Part shown: positions 1 to 8,143 of the stretch, piece after piece
Layout: each line of letters starts with the position of its first letter
Position numbering within the stretch: position 1 is the stretch's first letter
Assembly (NCBI GenBank): GCA_003152315.1
Contig: PLZV01000003.1
Location: 159 to 64,158, forward strand
From: Verrucomicrobiota bacterium
GTDB lineage: Bacteria; Verrucomicrobiota; Verrucomicrobiia; Palsa-1439
DNA length: 64,000 bases
Reading direction: 5' to 3'
Notes under the pieces: generated by a model
What the model was told of the DNA's origin: nothing
The model's input: only the letters and a program-made list of their open reading frames with translations
Databases searched by the model: none
Program-made: the position numbers and the translations under genes

Positions 1-224
1 CACTTGGGGCAATCGCCGGGATGGTCCTGCTGCACTTCGGGGTGCATCGGGCAGGTGTAAATATCTTTGCCGTGCGGCTTCTCTTCGTGCTTCGCAGAGG
101 CGGGTGCTGACAAAAACTCTTTCCGGCAGTGTTCGCTGCAAAAGAAGAAGGTCTTTCCATCACGCTCGGCGTGGAGCGCGGTGGCTTCGTCCACGGTCAT
201 TCCGCAAATCGGGTCTTTGGTCAT
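1..224 (-). CDS. YHS / heavy-metal-binding-domain protein, N-terminal part (probable metal P-type ATPase), runs off the left edge
   Basis: Only the first 74 codons are inside the window; the gene continues leftwards. Translation from the ATG at 224 begins MTKDPICGMTVDEATALH, a YHS-type domain with C-x2-M and a later C-x3-C pair (FCSEHC). It is followed by YTCPMHPEV and GDCPK, the hallmark of the heavy-metal-binding domain found at the N-terminus of many Cu/Ag/Pb P1B-type ATPases. By family knowledge the full protein would be an inner-membrane cation-exporting ATPase, but the catalytic core is not visible, so a stand-alone YHS-HMBD protein cannot be excluded. The first 50 residues are nearly identical to the mini-protein at 1036-1227, pointing to duplication of the YHS unit. 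The next gene upstream (238-987) is on the same strand. Confidence 0.7.
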   Translation of the reverse strand, partial: MTKDPICGMTVDEATALHAERDGKTFFFCSEHCRKEFLSAPASAKHEEKPHGKDIYTCPMHPEVQQDHPGDCPK

Positions 225-237
225 AATTGTGTTCGTT

Positions 238-987
238 TCATTTCAGTTCTCCTCTTGGCAAAAGAACAGTCGAGATTGGTTTCTGGTCTCGAATGGGCAC
301 GGCGCGCATCCAGGTAAAGTGCTCATAAACATCGGACCAATACATTCCGAAGAAGATGGCGAACAGCATCTCCTCCAGCGGCATGTGAAACAACTGGATT
401 CCTGTCAGTGCCTGGAGATTCCATACCCGCGCGATGTAGCCCGGCGACATCAACTCCAGAAATTGCAGGAATAGAATGTAAATGGTGAGAAAAAGAATGC
501 CGCCAACGCAGATTTTTACTTTCAGATGCGGTCGGCAGGCGACGGTGGCCACCGCGCCGATAAGCATGGCGGTCAGACTCGGATAAATCGGATTCCATGG
601 AAACCAGTACAGGACCAGAAACGCCACCCACGGCGCGGCCAGCGCTTTGTAGTGATGCCGGTGGAGTGGCTCACGCTTCCCCGCTTCACTCATTGGCTGG
701 TCCACCCGACGAGTCAGCACGTTATACGTCACCGCCCCCACGCCACCCATGCCGAAGCAAAAAATCAGGCTCTCAATATCAAAGCGCGTGGTTTGTGCCA
801 GATGAAAGAGGCTGGGCGGATTCCAGTAAGCAGGAACAAAAATTGGTTCGGTCAATCCGAACGGTGCAGTGAAAAGACTCGCCCACCACATGATCTTGCG
901 ATGCTGAGGGAAGAAGGTAAACAGCGCGACCCACGGCACAAGAAACGAGCAGGCCCACACCAACCAAATATATTGGTCAGAAATCAC
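238..987 (-). CDS. Polytopic membrane protein resembling fused lycopene cyclase domains (CrtYc/CrtYd, CarR type)
   Basis: A 249-residue, very hydrophobic protein with about six to seven predicted membrane segments in two similar halves. The second half carries HMPLEEMLFAIFFGMYW, matching the P-(L/I)-E-E motif of the heterodimeric/fused lycopene cyclase family; the first half has the equivalent FDIESLIFCFGMGG with a weaker match. Family members cyclise lycopene ends in the membrane, yet no other carotenoid gene is visible here, so the substrate is unknown. The start is a GTG at 987 without a clear ribosome site. It lies 13 bp upstream of the YHS/ATPase start and probably shares its transcript. 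The neighbourhood is otherwise metal resistance, which makes this location odd. Confidence 0.5.
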   Translation of the reverse strand: MISDQYIWLVWACSFLVPWVALFTFFPQHRKIMWWASLFTAPFGLTEPIFVPAYWNPPSLFHLAQTTRFDIESLIFCFGMGGVGAVTYNVLTRRVDQPMSEAGKREPLHRHHYKALAAPWVAFLVLYWFPWNPIYPSLTAMLIGAVATVACRPHLKVKICVGGILFLTIYILFLQFLELMSPGYIARVWNLQALTGIQLFHMPLEEMLFAIFFGMYWSDVYEHFTWMRAVPIRDQKPISTVLLPRGELK

Positions 988-1035
988 GGGCGCATTCCGT
1001 GCGTGCTAAGGTCACCAAGCTCGTGCTCGCGGATA

Positions 1036-1227
1036 TTACCCACAACAGCAGCCAGGCTTTTCCTCCAACTTGGCACCGGCAGGCGTGGACAGAAACTTCT
1101 GCCGACATTGGTCGCTGCAGAAGTAGAACGTCTTTCCAACGCGTTCGGCGTGGAGAGCGGTTGCTTCGTCCACGGTCATTCCGCAGATGGGATCCTTGGT
1201 CACGGGTTTCGATTCTTTCATCGTCAT
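1036..1227 (-). CDS. YHS-domain mini-protein with C-terminal Cys cluster
   Basis: A 63-residue protein made of one YHS unit (PICGMTVDEATALHAERVGK, then FYFCSDQCRQKF) ending in PGCCCG. YHS units in this context bind soft metals such as copper through the C-x2-M and C-x3-C cysteines; the terminal CCC adds ligands. It duplicates the N-terminus of the gene at 1-224 almost residue for residue, suggesting either a metallochaperone for that transporter or a by-product of duplication. It is on the same strand as its neighbours and probably in the same operon. No signal peptide is seen, so a cytoplasmic location is likely. Function is inferred only. Confidence 0.7.
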   Translation of the reverse strand: MTMKESKPVTKDPICGMTVDEATALHAERVGKTFYFCSDQCRQKFLSTPAGAKLEEKPGCCCG

Positions 1228-1279
1228 GTTTCTTTCTTGATTGTCGCTGTCACTTCATCGGCGGGTTATGTTCGCACGA

Positions 1280-1405
1280 TTATTTCTTGGACATCTTGCC
1301 AATCACGACGACCAGCAGGACAACCACCAGTACGCCGGTCACCGCCCAAATCCACATCCCTCCGCCCGTCCATCCGCCCATCCATCCGTTAGTTTGGTTC
1401 ATCAT
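1280..1405 (-). CDS. 41-aa single-pass membrane peptide of metal cluster
   Basis: A short gene starting at the ATG at 1405 (or the next codon) and ending at TAA 1280. The product starts MMNQTNGWMGGW, has a Gly/Met/Trp-rich N-terminus and one membrane segment (AVTGVLVVVLLVVVIG), and ends in KMSKK. A purine-rich ribosome site (GAAAGAGG) sits just before the start, supporting translation. Small Met/Gly/Trp-rich membrane peptides like this occur next to copper or RND efflux genes in other bacteria. A role in metal binding or in stabilising a membrane complex is plausible but not shown. It lies between the YHS mini-protein and the cytochrome, all on the minus strand. Confidence 0.6.
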   Translation of the reverse strand: MMNQTNGWMGGWTGGGMWIWAVTGVLVVVLLVVVIGKMSKK

Positions 1406-1487
1406 AAAGCCTCTTTCGTTGCGCTGCGACCAGCCCGCCACGGAACCGAAGCAACCGTTCGTCGCGGGCCATCGTGGTGCTCAGCAA

Positions 1488-2126
1488 TCATTTCTGTTCT
1501 ACTGGATGTTCTTTGTGATCGCCTGCCGGGTTTTCGCCCATGTCCTTCATACCCTCATGTTCGCTGTTGGCGTTCGGCTGAAAGCGTCTTTGAGAAATCG
1601 GTTCCACCGCGATCGGCAAATGTTGGCCGTACTTCGCGTAGACTTCCTTGATCTTGTCTTCGGCGGCTTTCTTCTCTTTGGGGGTGGCCATGGCCAGCAT
1701 TTCATCGACCACAGCTTTTTTGCGGACACTGCTGTCGTACGTCAGAAACTCAATGATCTGTTCGGCTTCCTTCTTGTTGATGTCGGAGCCGGGCTTGCGC
1801 CGCATGCGATTGACAATGCTTTCCCATTCGTCGGGCAGCGCGTGGTGGTCGGAGTTGATGGTGTGGTTGAGGTGGTGACATTGAGCACACTTCTCTGTGA
1901 ACAGCGGGTAGCTGTCCTGCCCGGCCTTGGGATAGGCGGAAACGTCAATCATGGCCGGGCCAGCATCCATCTGGGCACTGCCCGCTCTGGTCGCTTCATG
2001 GTGATGTTCCTCGGCAGCCCACAGGTGGACCGTCGTTAGCAGTGTCAGTGTCGCAGTCACGGCCAGTGCCGTAGCGGTCGTCAGTTTACCTGACTCTATC
2101 GAAGGTTGGGTTTGGTTCGACTCCAT
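1488..2126 (-). CDS. Periplasmic mono-haem c-type cytochrome
   Basis: From the ATG at 2126 the protein has 212 residues: a hydrophobic signal segment (TALAVTATLTLLTTVHLWAA), a His-rich stretch (EEHHHE), and one CAQCH haem-attachment motif followed by a His-rich loop (HHLNH, SDHHALP). A charged helical region and a disordered His-containing tail follow. An upstream ATG at 2189 would add 21 residues before the signal segment and is less likely. The haem motif makes periplasmic electron transfer very likely; the partner is unknown. The His patches fit the metal-island setting. The only proximal ligand that can be named is the CxxCH histidine; the distal ligand was not identified. Confidence 0.75.
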   Translation of the reverse strand: MESNQTQPSIESGKLTTATALAVTATLTLLTTVHLWAAEEHHHEATRAGSAQMDAGPAMIDVSAYPKAGQDSYPLFTEKCAQCHHLNHTINSDHHALPDEWESIVNRMRRKPGSDINKKEAEQIIEFLTYDSSVRKKAVVDEMLAMATPKEKKAAEDKIKEVYAKYGQHLPIAVEPISQRRFQPNANSEHEGMKDMGENPAGDHKEHPVEQK

Positions 2127-2236
2127 AGTCGGCACCAACAATCGTGCGCTGACTGACGGTTTATTTTGGAAAAACGCTTTGTTTTTCATGGGCTAGAAAT
2201 CATAACTTGGAAAGCTGTGCGGGCGTTATGGGGTGT

Positions 2237-2500
2237 TCACCCCACCGGAGATTTCGTTCCAGAGATGGGGAGTCCCTTTGCCCGCAACTGTAACTGATAT
2301 GGAATACGCGTACGCAAATCACACTCACAAAGCGTTTTTGCCAACGACGGTATCCAGTGAAGATTCTGACCTGTGCGTCCCGTAACAGTCTGCTGGATAT
2401 CCAGGAATGCCGCATCCGGTCGGACGCTGGTGCAGCCAATGAAAATGCTGGGCGCGAGTATGACAGAGCTCGCCACCAGTGTTTGTCTGGATCCGATCAT
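2237..2500 (-). pseudogene. Truncated N-terminus of a TolC/CzcC-type outer-membrane lipoprotein
   Basis: An 87-codon reading frame begins with a well-formed lipoprotein signal (MIGSRQTLVASSVILAPSIF, then IGC as lipobox). It continues TSVRPDAAFLDIQQTVTGRTGQ, which resembles the start of outer-membrane efflux lipoproteins of CzcC type. After about residue 45 the similarity is lost and the frame stops, whereas family members run past 400 residues. A strong ribosome site (GGAGGAAGGGG) still precedes the ATG at 2500. I read it as a decayed gene formerly co-transcribed with the methyltransferase just upstream (22 bp away). A short lipoprotein in its own right is the alternative. Confidence 0.5.
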
Positions 2501-2521
2501 AGGGCCCCTTCCTCCGACGTG

Positions 2522-3100
2522 CTATTTCTTTGTCCACACCTGCCAACGCTCCCTTCCTGCAAACAGCGGCAGCGAATCCGTCACGGGCGCGTCCGCCGTT
2601 CGCGCGAATTTCTTGCCCAACAACTGCTGCGCTTCCGTTTCCGTCAGCGGATAGGGGGGCGGTTCGTCTTCCTGACCGTAGAAGAAAAACCCGATTAACC
2701 TTCCACCATCCGCCAGCAAGTCTGCCATACGTTGCGCGTATTTCGGCCAGATATCGGGCGACAGCGAGCACAGAAACGTACGTTCGTAAATCATGTCAAA
2801 CTTCTGCCCGCGACAGTCGTAATCAAAAACATCCGCGAGCAGGATCTTGTCAGCCAGCGCATCCAAGCCCTGCCGGGCGCGGAGCACGGCAGCAGGCGAA
2901 TAGTCGATGGCCAGCACATTCCACCCGCGCTCGTGGAACGCTCGCACTTCGTACCCCGATCCACAGCCTGGAATCAGTACCCGGCCCGGCTCCACTGATT
3001 GCAGATAGGTCGACAAATCACGAGGTACGCCATTGAAGTCCCATGGCATCCTGCCGACGCGATAACGGCTGTCCCAGAATTCCATGTCGGGACTACTCAT
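2522..3100 (-). CDS. TPMT-family SAM-dependent methyltransferase
   Basis: A 192-residue class I methyltransferase. The N-terminus (FWDSRYRVGRMPWD) is the conserved thiopurine-methyltransferase-like opening. Motif I is VLIPGCGSGYEV, followed by an acidic ribose-binding residue (VLAIDYSP) and motif IV region YERTFLCSL. Members methylate S, Se or Te compounds, halides or small thiols; in a metal/metalloid-resistance neighbourhood, methylation of chalcogen or metalloid species is a reasonable guess. It is cytoplasmic, with no signal peptide. Its length is normal for the compact bacterial branch. It ends 22 bp before the TolC-like remnant, suggesting a former two-gene operon. Confidence 0.8.
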   Translation of the reverse strand: MSSPDMEFWDSRYRVGRMPWDFNGVPRDLSTYLQSVEPGRVLIPGCGSGYEVRAFHERGWNVLAIDYSPAAVLRARQGLDALADKILLADVFDYDCRGQKFDMIYERTFLCSLSPDIWPKYAQRMADLLADGGRLIGFFFYGQEDEPPPYPLTETEAQQLLGKKFARTADAPVTDSLPLFAGRERWQVWTKK

Positions 3101-3179
3101 GTTCTGATCCTCTAATGAATGATGTTACGGAGATGGTCGGCGCAAGCATTGCGACAGCTCCAGCAATTCATTTGCTCAT

Positions 3180-4271
3180 CTAACTCTTCTTCGTTTGGTG
3201 CTCGTGGCGATGGTGTATATCTGGATAGTGTGGGTGCGAGTGAGTCAGTTTTGTGTGCGTGTGAATGTGACTGTGTGGTTCGATGATGGGCGTTTCCGAT
3301 TCATGCTCGTGCCGATGGTGCTCGTTATGTACATGTAGATGCTCGTGTGTCACTTCTTCGTGAGCATGGACGTGCTCATGGCGTTCGCTGAGATGAAGCC
3401 AGACGCCAATACCCATCAGGAGCCCGGCAACGAGTATCCACCCTGTGATCGGTTCGGCCAGAAAAACAACCGAGACAATTGCTCCTAGAAATGGCGCGGT
3501 GGAAAAGTACGCTCCCGTTCGGGCCGTCCCGATATGGCGCAACGCCAGAATGAACAGCACCAGACTCACGCCATATCCGAAAAGGCCGACAAGCCCCGCG
3601 ACGAGCAGCGGCGTCACAGCGGGCATCTTCGCTCCAAGCCACCAGCCAATGCCGCAATTCACCAAGCCGGCCACGCTACCCTTGATCGCCGCGATTTAGA
3701 TTGGGTCACCCGCCGAGACATTGCGAGTAAAATTGTTGTCGATGGCCCAACACAAACACGCTGCGGCAATCGTTAGGTCTGCCCATGGGACCCTGAGTTG
3801 CAAATGTCCCGACCATGTGAGCAGCGCGCCACCCAATGTGATCAAAATCATCCCTGCCGCAATGCGCCGGTCAAAGTTCTCGCGGAAGACGAACCAGGCC
3901 AGGCCAGCCGTGAATACGCCCTCCAAGTTCAACAGCAGCGACGCATTGGCTGCCGTCGTCCGCGCTAGACCGATCATCAGCAGAACTGGACCGAGTAATC
4001 CGCCGCTCAAGATCGCTAGAGAAAGCCACGGAAGATTGGAGGCCCGCAGAGAAGTTTCCTTGGGATGCCTGCCGCCGGAGAACAACCTGCGACAAAAGAG
4101 CCACATACCGAGGCCTATCCCTGACCCGAGATAGAGCAGACCGGCAAGCAAGACGGCGGGAATTTCGCCCAAAAGCAACTTTGCGATGGGGGTGCTCACG
4201 CCAAACAGAACGGCGGCGAGCAAGGCGTATACTACGCCCGGCGAGCGTTGTGCAAACCGTGACTGATTCAT
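3180..4271 (-). pseudogene. DMT/EamA-type exporter with His-rich tail, interrupted by one in-frame TAA
   Basis: Two frames, 3696-4271 (191 aa) and 3180-3674 (164 aa from its own Met), lie in the same reading phase and together make a ten-helix EamA/DMT transporter. The first ends ...FTRNVSAGDPI, then TAA at 3696-3698, and the same frame continues IAAIKGSVAGLVNCGIGWW. A CAA (Gln) would restore the gene with a single base change. The C-terminus carries a tail of about 60 residues very rich in His (HEHVHAHEE, HNEHHRHEH, HSHIHTHTK), suited to Zn/Ni/Co-type ions. Family and neighbours suggest metal export at the inner membrane. A sequencing error, a recent nonsense mutation, or two half-proteins are all possible. 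Confidence 0.75.
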
Positions 4272-4398
4272 GGCTCAATGACCGTATTCGTATTCTTCTC
4301 CGTGCTTAACCGGAATGGTCGGCGGACCTTCAAGCAGATCCAGAGGGCCGAATCTGACCGCCCCTAGAGTGATCTAACTACGAACGCTGCCGCCTGCA

Positions 4399-4421
4399 AC
4401 GGCGGGGAATCCCCCCGCCGT
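4399..4421. terminator. GC-rich perfect hairpin downstream of the RND operon
   Basis: ACGGCGGGG and CCCCGCCGT form a perfect 9-bp stem around a 5-base loop, in the 200-bp gap between the DMT gene start and the end of the gene at 4474-4938. It could end or protect the long RND transcript coming from the right. There is no T-run after the stem, so it is not a textbook intrinsic terminator. Confidence 0.4.
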
Positions 4422-4473
4422 CGGATTGCACACACCTAGTTATTTAACGAAGTCCGCGTTTTCGAGCAGATTC

Positions 4474-4938
4474 TCACTCCTTCTTCTCGGCTGACTTGAG
4501 CATTTCGGGTGCGTATTGGGCTTCGATGGTTTTCAAGATGCCTTGAAGCTTCTTGAAGTTGGCTTCTGTGCCGGCCTGATCGTTTGCATCGCCAGATTTA
4601 TCGAGACGGTCTGCAAGGTCCGCAATGAATTTGGTGTTGGTTTTGACCTTCGCCAGTTTGTCGGCGGCAAGGTCCTTGGACTTGTCCGGCAGCGCGTTCA
4701 CCATGTCGCGAATCTCAAAGGCGACTTCGTGCACCTTGTCGAGTTTCTTGTCCGTGATGATCTTACCGAGTTGCTCCTCGTGTTCTTTCACTTCCGACCA
4801 GATGCCGGCAGCAGTGTCCGGTATCTTCATCTTGCCTTCTGTGTGTTCATGTTCTTCTTCGGCGGCCCAAGCAGCGGGCAACCTCGCGATGCCGAGCGCT
4901 ACGCCCAGCAGTGCGACGACGAGTATTCGTTTCTTCAT
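4474..4938 (-). CDS. Small periplasmic helical protein of the RND operon
   Basis: Start set at the ATG at 4938, which has a GGAGAC ribosome site. It gives 154 residues with a signal peptide (KKRILVVALLGVALGIARLP, cleavage near AAWAAEE) and an acidic/His patch (EEEHEHTEGK). The mature part is all helical and rich in Lys, Asp and Leu, reminiscent of helical-bundle metal-stress proteins, but I do not recognise a named family. It begins 19 bp after the RND pump stop and so is the last gene of the efflux operon. A periplasmic metal-binding or buffering role is inferred from the His/Glu patch and the position. Confidence 0.7.
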   Translation of the reverse strand: MKKRILVVALLGVALGIARLPAAWAAEEEHEHTEGKMKIPDTAAGIWSEVKEHEEQLGKIITDKKLDKVHEVAFEIRDMVNALPDKSKDLAADKLAKVKTNTKFIADLADRLDKSGDANDQAGTEANFKKLQGILKTIEAQYAPEMLKSAEKKE

Positions 4939-4957
4939 CTTGTCTCCTTCTGTACGG

Positions 4958-7900
4958 TTAGGTTCTTGCTTCCGAAGGGGAAAGCTGAACCGCGACAGCT
5001 TCTCCCTTTGCTTTCGTGGCACGCTGTTCGCGCCGTTCTTCAATCTTGTTGTACAAGGTCGGAATGACGACCATGTTCAGGAGTGTTGAAGTGAACAGGC
5101 CGCCCAAAATGACGTGCGCCAATGGTCGTTCCAGCTCCTTGCCGGTCGCGTCACCCCACAGCAATGGCACAAGACCAAACGCCGCCGTTGCGGCGGTCAT
5201 GAGCACGGGGTTGAGTCGGTCGAGCGAGCCGTGGATGACCGTGTCGGCGAGCGATTGGCCTTCTTTGCGAAGCTGGTTGTAATGGCTGATCAAAATGATG
5301 CCGTTCCGCGAGGCGATGCCGAAGAGACTGATGAACCCGATCATGGCCGGCACACTCATGTCGCTGCCAGTTAGAAAAATCGCGATTACGCCACCGATCA
5401 ACGCCAGGGGCAGGTTCAGCATCACCAGCAACGCCTCGCGCGCTGTGCCGAAGGCTTGGAACAGCATCAGGAAGATGCCCACCACAGCCCCGATGCCGAA
5501 CAGCATCAGGATGCGTTGCGCCTGTTGCTGGCTCTCGAACTGCCCGCCGTACTGGATGAAGTAGCCGCCCGGCAGCTTCGGAGTGACCTGTTCGTTGATT
5601 TTCTTCTGCGCTTCGGCGATCAGGCTGTTGAGGTCGCGGCCGGCCACATTGCAGGAAACGACGATGCGCCGTTGCACGTCTTCCCGGTTGATGAAATACG
5701 GTTTGTCCTCGAACGCGACGCTCGCCACTTCTCGCAGCGGGACTTTCGCGTTACCGTCCTTCGATAGCGCGGGCGCGTCCACTAGGATGTTGCGGATTGC
5801 GTTGACATCGTTGCGCGCAGAGTCTTGCAATCGCAAATACAAGTCGAACGATTTCTGACCTTCGAGCACTTGGGAGATCGTCACCCCGTTGAGCAACGTC
5901 TCGACCGATTTGGCTAGATCGCCCGCATTGATTCCGTAACGGCTCGCCCGTTCGCGGTCAGCTTTGATGACCAACTGCGGCACGTCGATCTGCTGCTCCA
6001 GCGCGAGGTCTTCCACGCCTTTGACGGTCTGCATGACACCGACCACCTGTTGCCCAGCCTGCCGCAACTTCGCCAAATCGTCGCCGTAAATCTTGATCGC
6101 GACTTGGGCCCGAACGCCAGACAGGATTTCATCCATGCGGTGCGAGATGAACTGGCCGACGCCGTAGACCGCGCCCGGAATCTCCGACAGGTCGGCGCGG
6201 ATGCGGCGGAGCAACTCGTCGGGCCGCATGTTCTTGTCGCGGTCGTAATCCAACCTCACGTCGAACTCGCTGAAGTTCGGCGGCTGAGCGTCCTCGTCGA
6301 GTTCACTGCGCCCCGCCCGCTGCGAGATGGAGACGACCTGCGGATATTTTAGAAGCTTCTGTCGCACGAGGTATCCGAGCCGCATGGATTCGTCAAGCGA
6401 GGTGCCCGGCAACGTACTTTGCACGAGGATGAAGTTGCCCTCGTGAAACTCCGGTAGGAACGAACGCCCAAAGAACGGGATTAGCGCCACGGCAAAGCCG
6501 ATCAATACCACCACAAGAATCACAACGGGCCAGACGTGACGCAAGGTGAAATGCAGCAGGCGCTCGTAGTATTTCTTGAGCCAGTGGGCCACGAAGCTTT
6601 CGCGTAGTTCCTTCTTGGTGTTGCCGATGAGCAGGTAGCAGAGCGCGGGCGTGACCGTCATCGCGACAATTAGCGAGCACAGCAATGAGCCCAGATACGC
6701 TAGGCCCAGCGGCGTGAAAATGCGTCCCTCCAAGCCGGAGAGGAAAAAGATCGGCAGGAACACAATCCCCACGATGAGAGTCGCGTAGATCACCGAATTA
6801 CGGATTTCGCTGCTCGCTTTGAATACAACATCGATGGTGGGTTCTGGGTTTGGCGATTCGCAATTGAGACGAAGCCGACGGAAAACATTTTCCACGTCAA
6901 TGATGGCGTCGTCCACGACTTCGCCGATGGCGATGGCCAGACCGCCAATGGTCATCGAGTTGAGGCTGACGCCGAACGCTCTCAGCACCATCACGCCCGC
7001 CAACAACGAAGTCGGCATCGCGAGAAAACTAATGAACGACGCGCGGATGTTCATCAGGAAGATCAGCAGCACGATAGTCACAATAATGCCGCCTTCGATG
7101 AGCGCCCATTTGAGGTTGCGGATTGAACCTTCGATGAAATCGGCTTGCCGAAATACTTGCATGTTCATCTTCACGTCAGACGGCAACTGTTTTTGGATGT
7201 CGCGTAGGGCCTGCTCGGCTTTGTAGGTCGTGGCAAGCGTATCTGCGCCGTACGTTTTCGAGATCGTGCCGATGACCGCGTTCTTGAGGTTGATCGCGGC
7301 ATCCCCGCGCTTGATCTCCGGGCCGAACTTGACCTCGGCGACATTGCGGACGTAGATCGGCGTGCCCTGGGCGTACTTGACGATCGTGTCGCGCACATCG
7401 TCGAGCGATTGGATTCGCGCCACGCCGGTGACGATGTATTCCTGACCCGGCGCTTGCAGAAATGCGCCGGGGACGTTGACGTTCGATTTCTCCAGCGCGT
7501 CGTGCACCTCGGCGACGCTGACGTGATATGCGCTCAGCCGGTCGGGATCGAGTAACACTTGGTACTGCTTCACGTCGCCGCCCATGCTGACGACGGACGC
7601 GACCCCGCCGAGCGCCAGAATGCGCGGGCGGATTTGCCAGTCGGAGATCGTGCGCAAGTCCATCGGTGATTTCGTGTCGCTTTCGAGGCTGTACTTGATC
7701 ATCCAGCCAACGGTTGATGTGACGGGCAACATCACGGGTGCGTGTGTGCCGGCGGGAAATCGCTCGCGCACGGACTGAATGCGCTCGTTGACCAACTGCC
7801 GCGCCACATACACGTCCGAACCCCAGCGAAACACGATGATCACCGTCGAGAGACCGACCGAGGATTGCGAACGCACCTTCTCCACGCCCGGCGTGCCGTT

Positions 7901-8119
7901 CACCGCGCTCTCGACAGGAAACGTGATCAACGACTCAACGTCTTCGGGCGCAAGACCGGGCGATTCGGTTTGTACAACGACCTCCGGCGGCGCGAACTCG
8001 GGGAAAACATCCACCGGCATCCTCATCGTGACATAGCTGGACGCAACGAGAAAGATGACGAGTCCGACGACGACGAGCAGGTGGTTCTTCAACGACCAGT
8101 GAATGATTTTGTTGAACAT
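4958..8119 (-). CDS. HME-RND heavy-metal efflux pump (CusA/CzcA family)
   Basis: A 1053-residue inner-membrane pump of normal family length. It starts with a short cytoplasmic segment, then TM1 (LLVVVGLVIFLVASSYV) and the RND signature PVDVFPEFAPP. The two large periplasmic loops follow TM1 and TM7, and the C-terminal TM block contains ASRNGIILISHY. The TM4 motif is AIGEVVDDAIIDVENVFRRL. This differs from the Zn/Co/Cd form (DFG..DGA..VEN) and the Cu/Ag form with a single Asp-Ala, and matches the HME3-like class whose substrate is less settled. The pump drives proton-coupled export through the adaptor (8144-9091) and outer-membrane factor (9088-10377), with which it forms one operon. Confidence 0.93.
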   Translation of the reverse strand: MFNKIIHWSLKNHLLVVVGLVIFLVASSYVTMRMPVDVFPEFAPPEVVVQTESPGLAPEDVESLITFPVESAVNGTPGVEKVRSQSSVGLSTVIIVFRWGSDVYVARQLVNERIQSVRERFPAGTHAPVMLPVTSTVGWMIKYSLESDTKSPMDLRTISDWQIRPRILALGGVASVVSMGGDVKQYQVLLDPDRLSAYHVSVAEVHDALEKSNVNVPGAFLQAPGQEYIVTGVARIQSLDDVRDTIVKYAQGTPIYVRNVAEVKFGPEIKRGDAAINLKNAVIGTISKTYGADTLATTYKAEQALRDIQKQLPSDVKMNMQVFRQADFIEGSIRNLKWALIEGGIIVTIVLLIFLMNIRASFISFLAMPTSLLAGVMVLRAFGVSLNSMTIGGLAIAIGEVVDDAIIDVENVFRRLRLNCESPNPEPTIDVVFKASSEIRNSVIYATLIVGIVFLPIFFLSGLEGRIFTPLGLAYLGSLLCSLIVAMTVTPALCYLLIGNTKKELRESFVAHWLKKYYERLLHFTLRHVWPVVILVVVLIGFAVALIPFFGRSFLPEFHEGNFILVQSTLPGTSLDESMRLGYLVRQKLLKYPQVVSISQRAGRSELDEDAQPPNFSEFDVRLDYDRDKNMRPDELLRRIRADLSEIPGAVYGVGQFISHRMDEILSGVRAQVAIKIYGDDLAKLRQAGQQVVGVMQTVKGVEDLALEQQIDVPQLVIKADRERASRYGINAGDLAKSVETLLNGVTISQVLEGQKSFDLYLRLQDSARNDVNAIRNILVDAPALSKDGNAKVPLREVASVAFEDKPYFINREDVQRRIVVSCNVAGRDLNSLIAEAQKKINEQVTPKLPGGYFIQYGGQFESQQQAQRILMLFGIGAVVGIFLMLFQAFGTAREALLVMLNLPLALIGGVIAIFLTGSDMSVPAMIGFISLFGIASRNGIILISHYNQLRKEGQSLADTVIHGSLDRLNPVLMTAATAAFGLVPLLWGDATGKELERPLAHVILGGLFTSTLLNMVVIPTLYNKIEERREQRATKAKGEAVAVQLSPSEART

Positions 8120-8143
8120 GTTTTCCTCGCGCGTTGGTTCTCG

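Noticed and set aside
526-2039. Long plus-strand frames opposite the lycopene-cyclase-like, YHS and cytochrome genes
   Set aside because: They mirror the coding frames of clear minus-strand genes and have no signal, motif or ribosome site.
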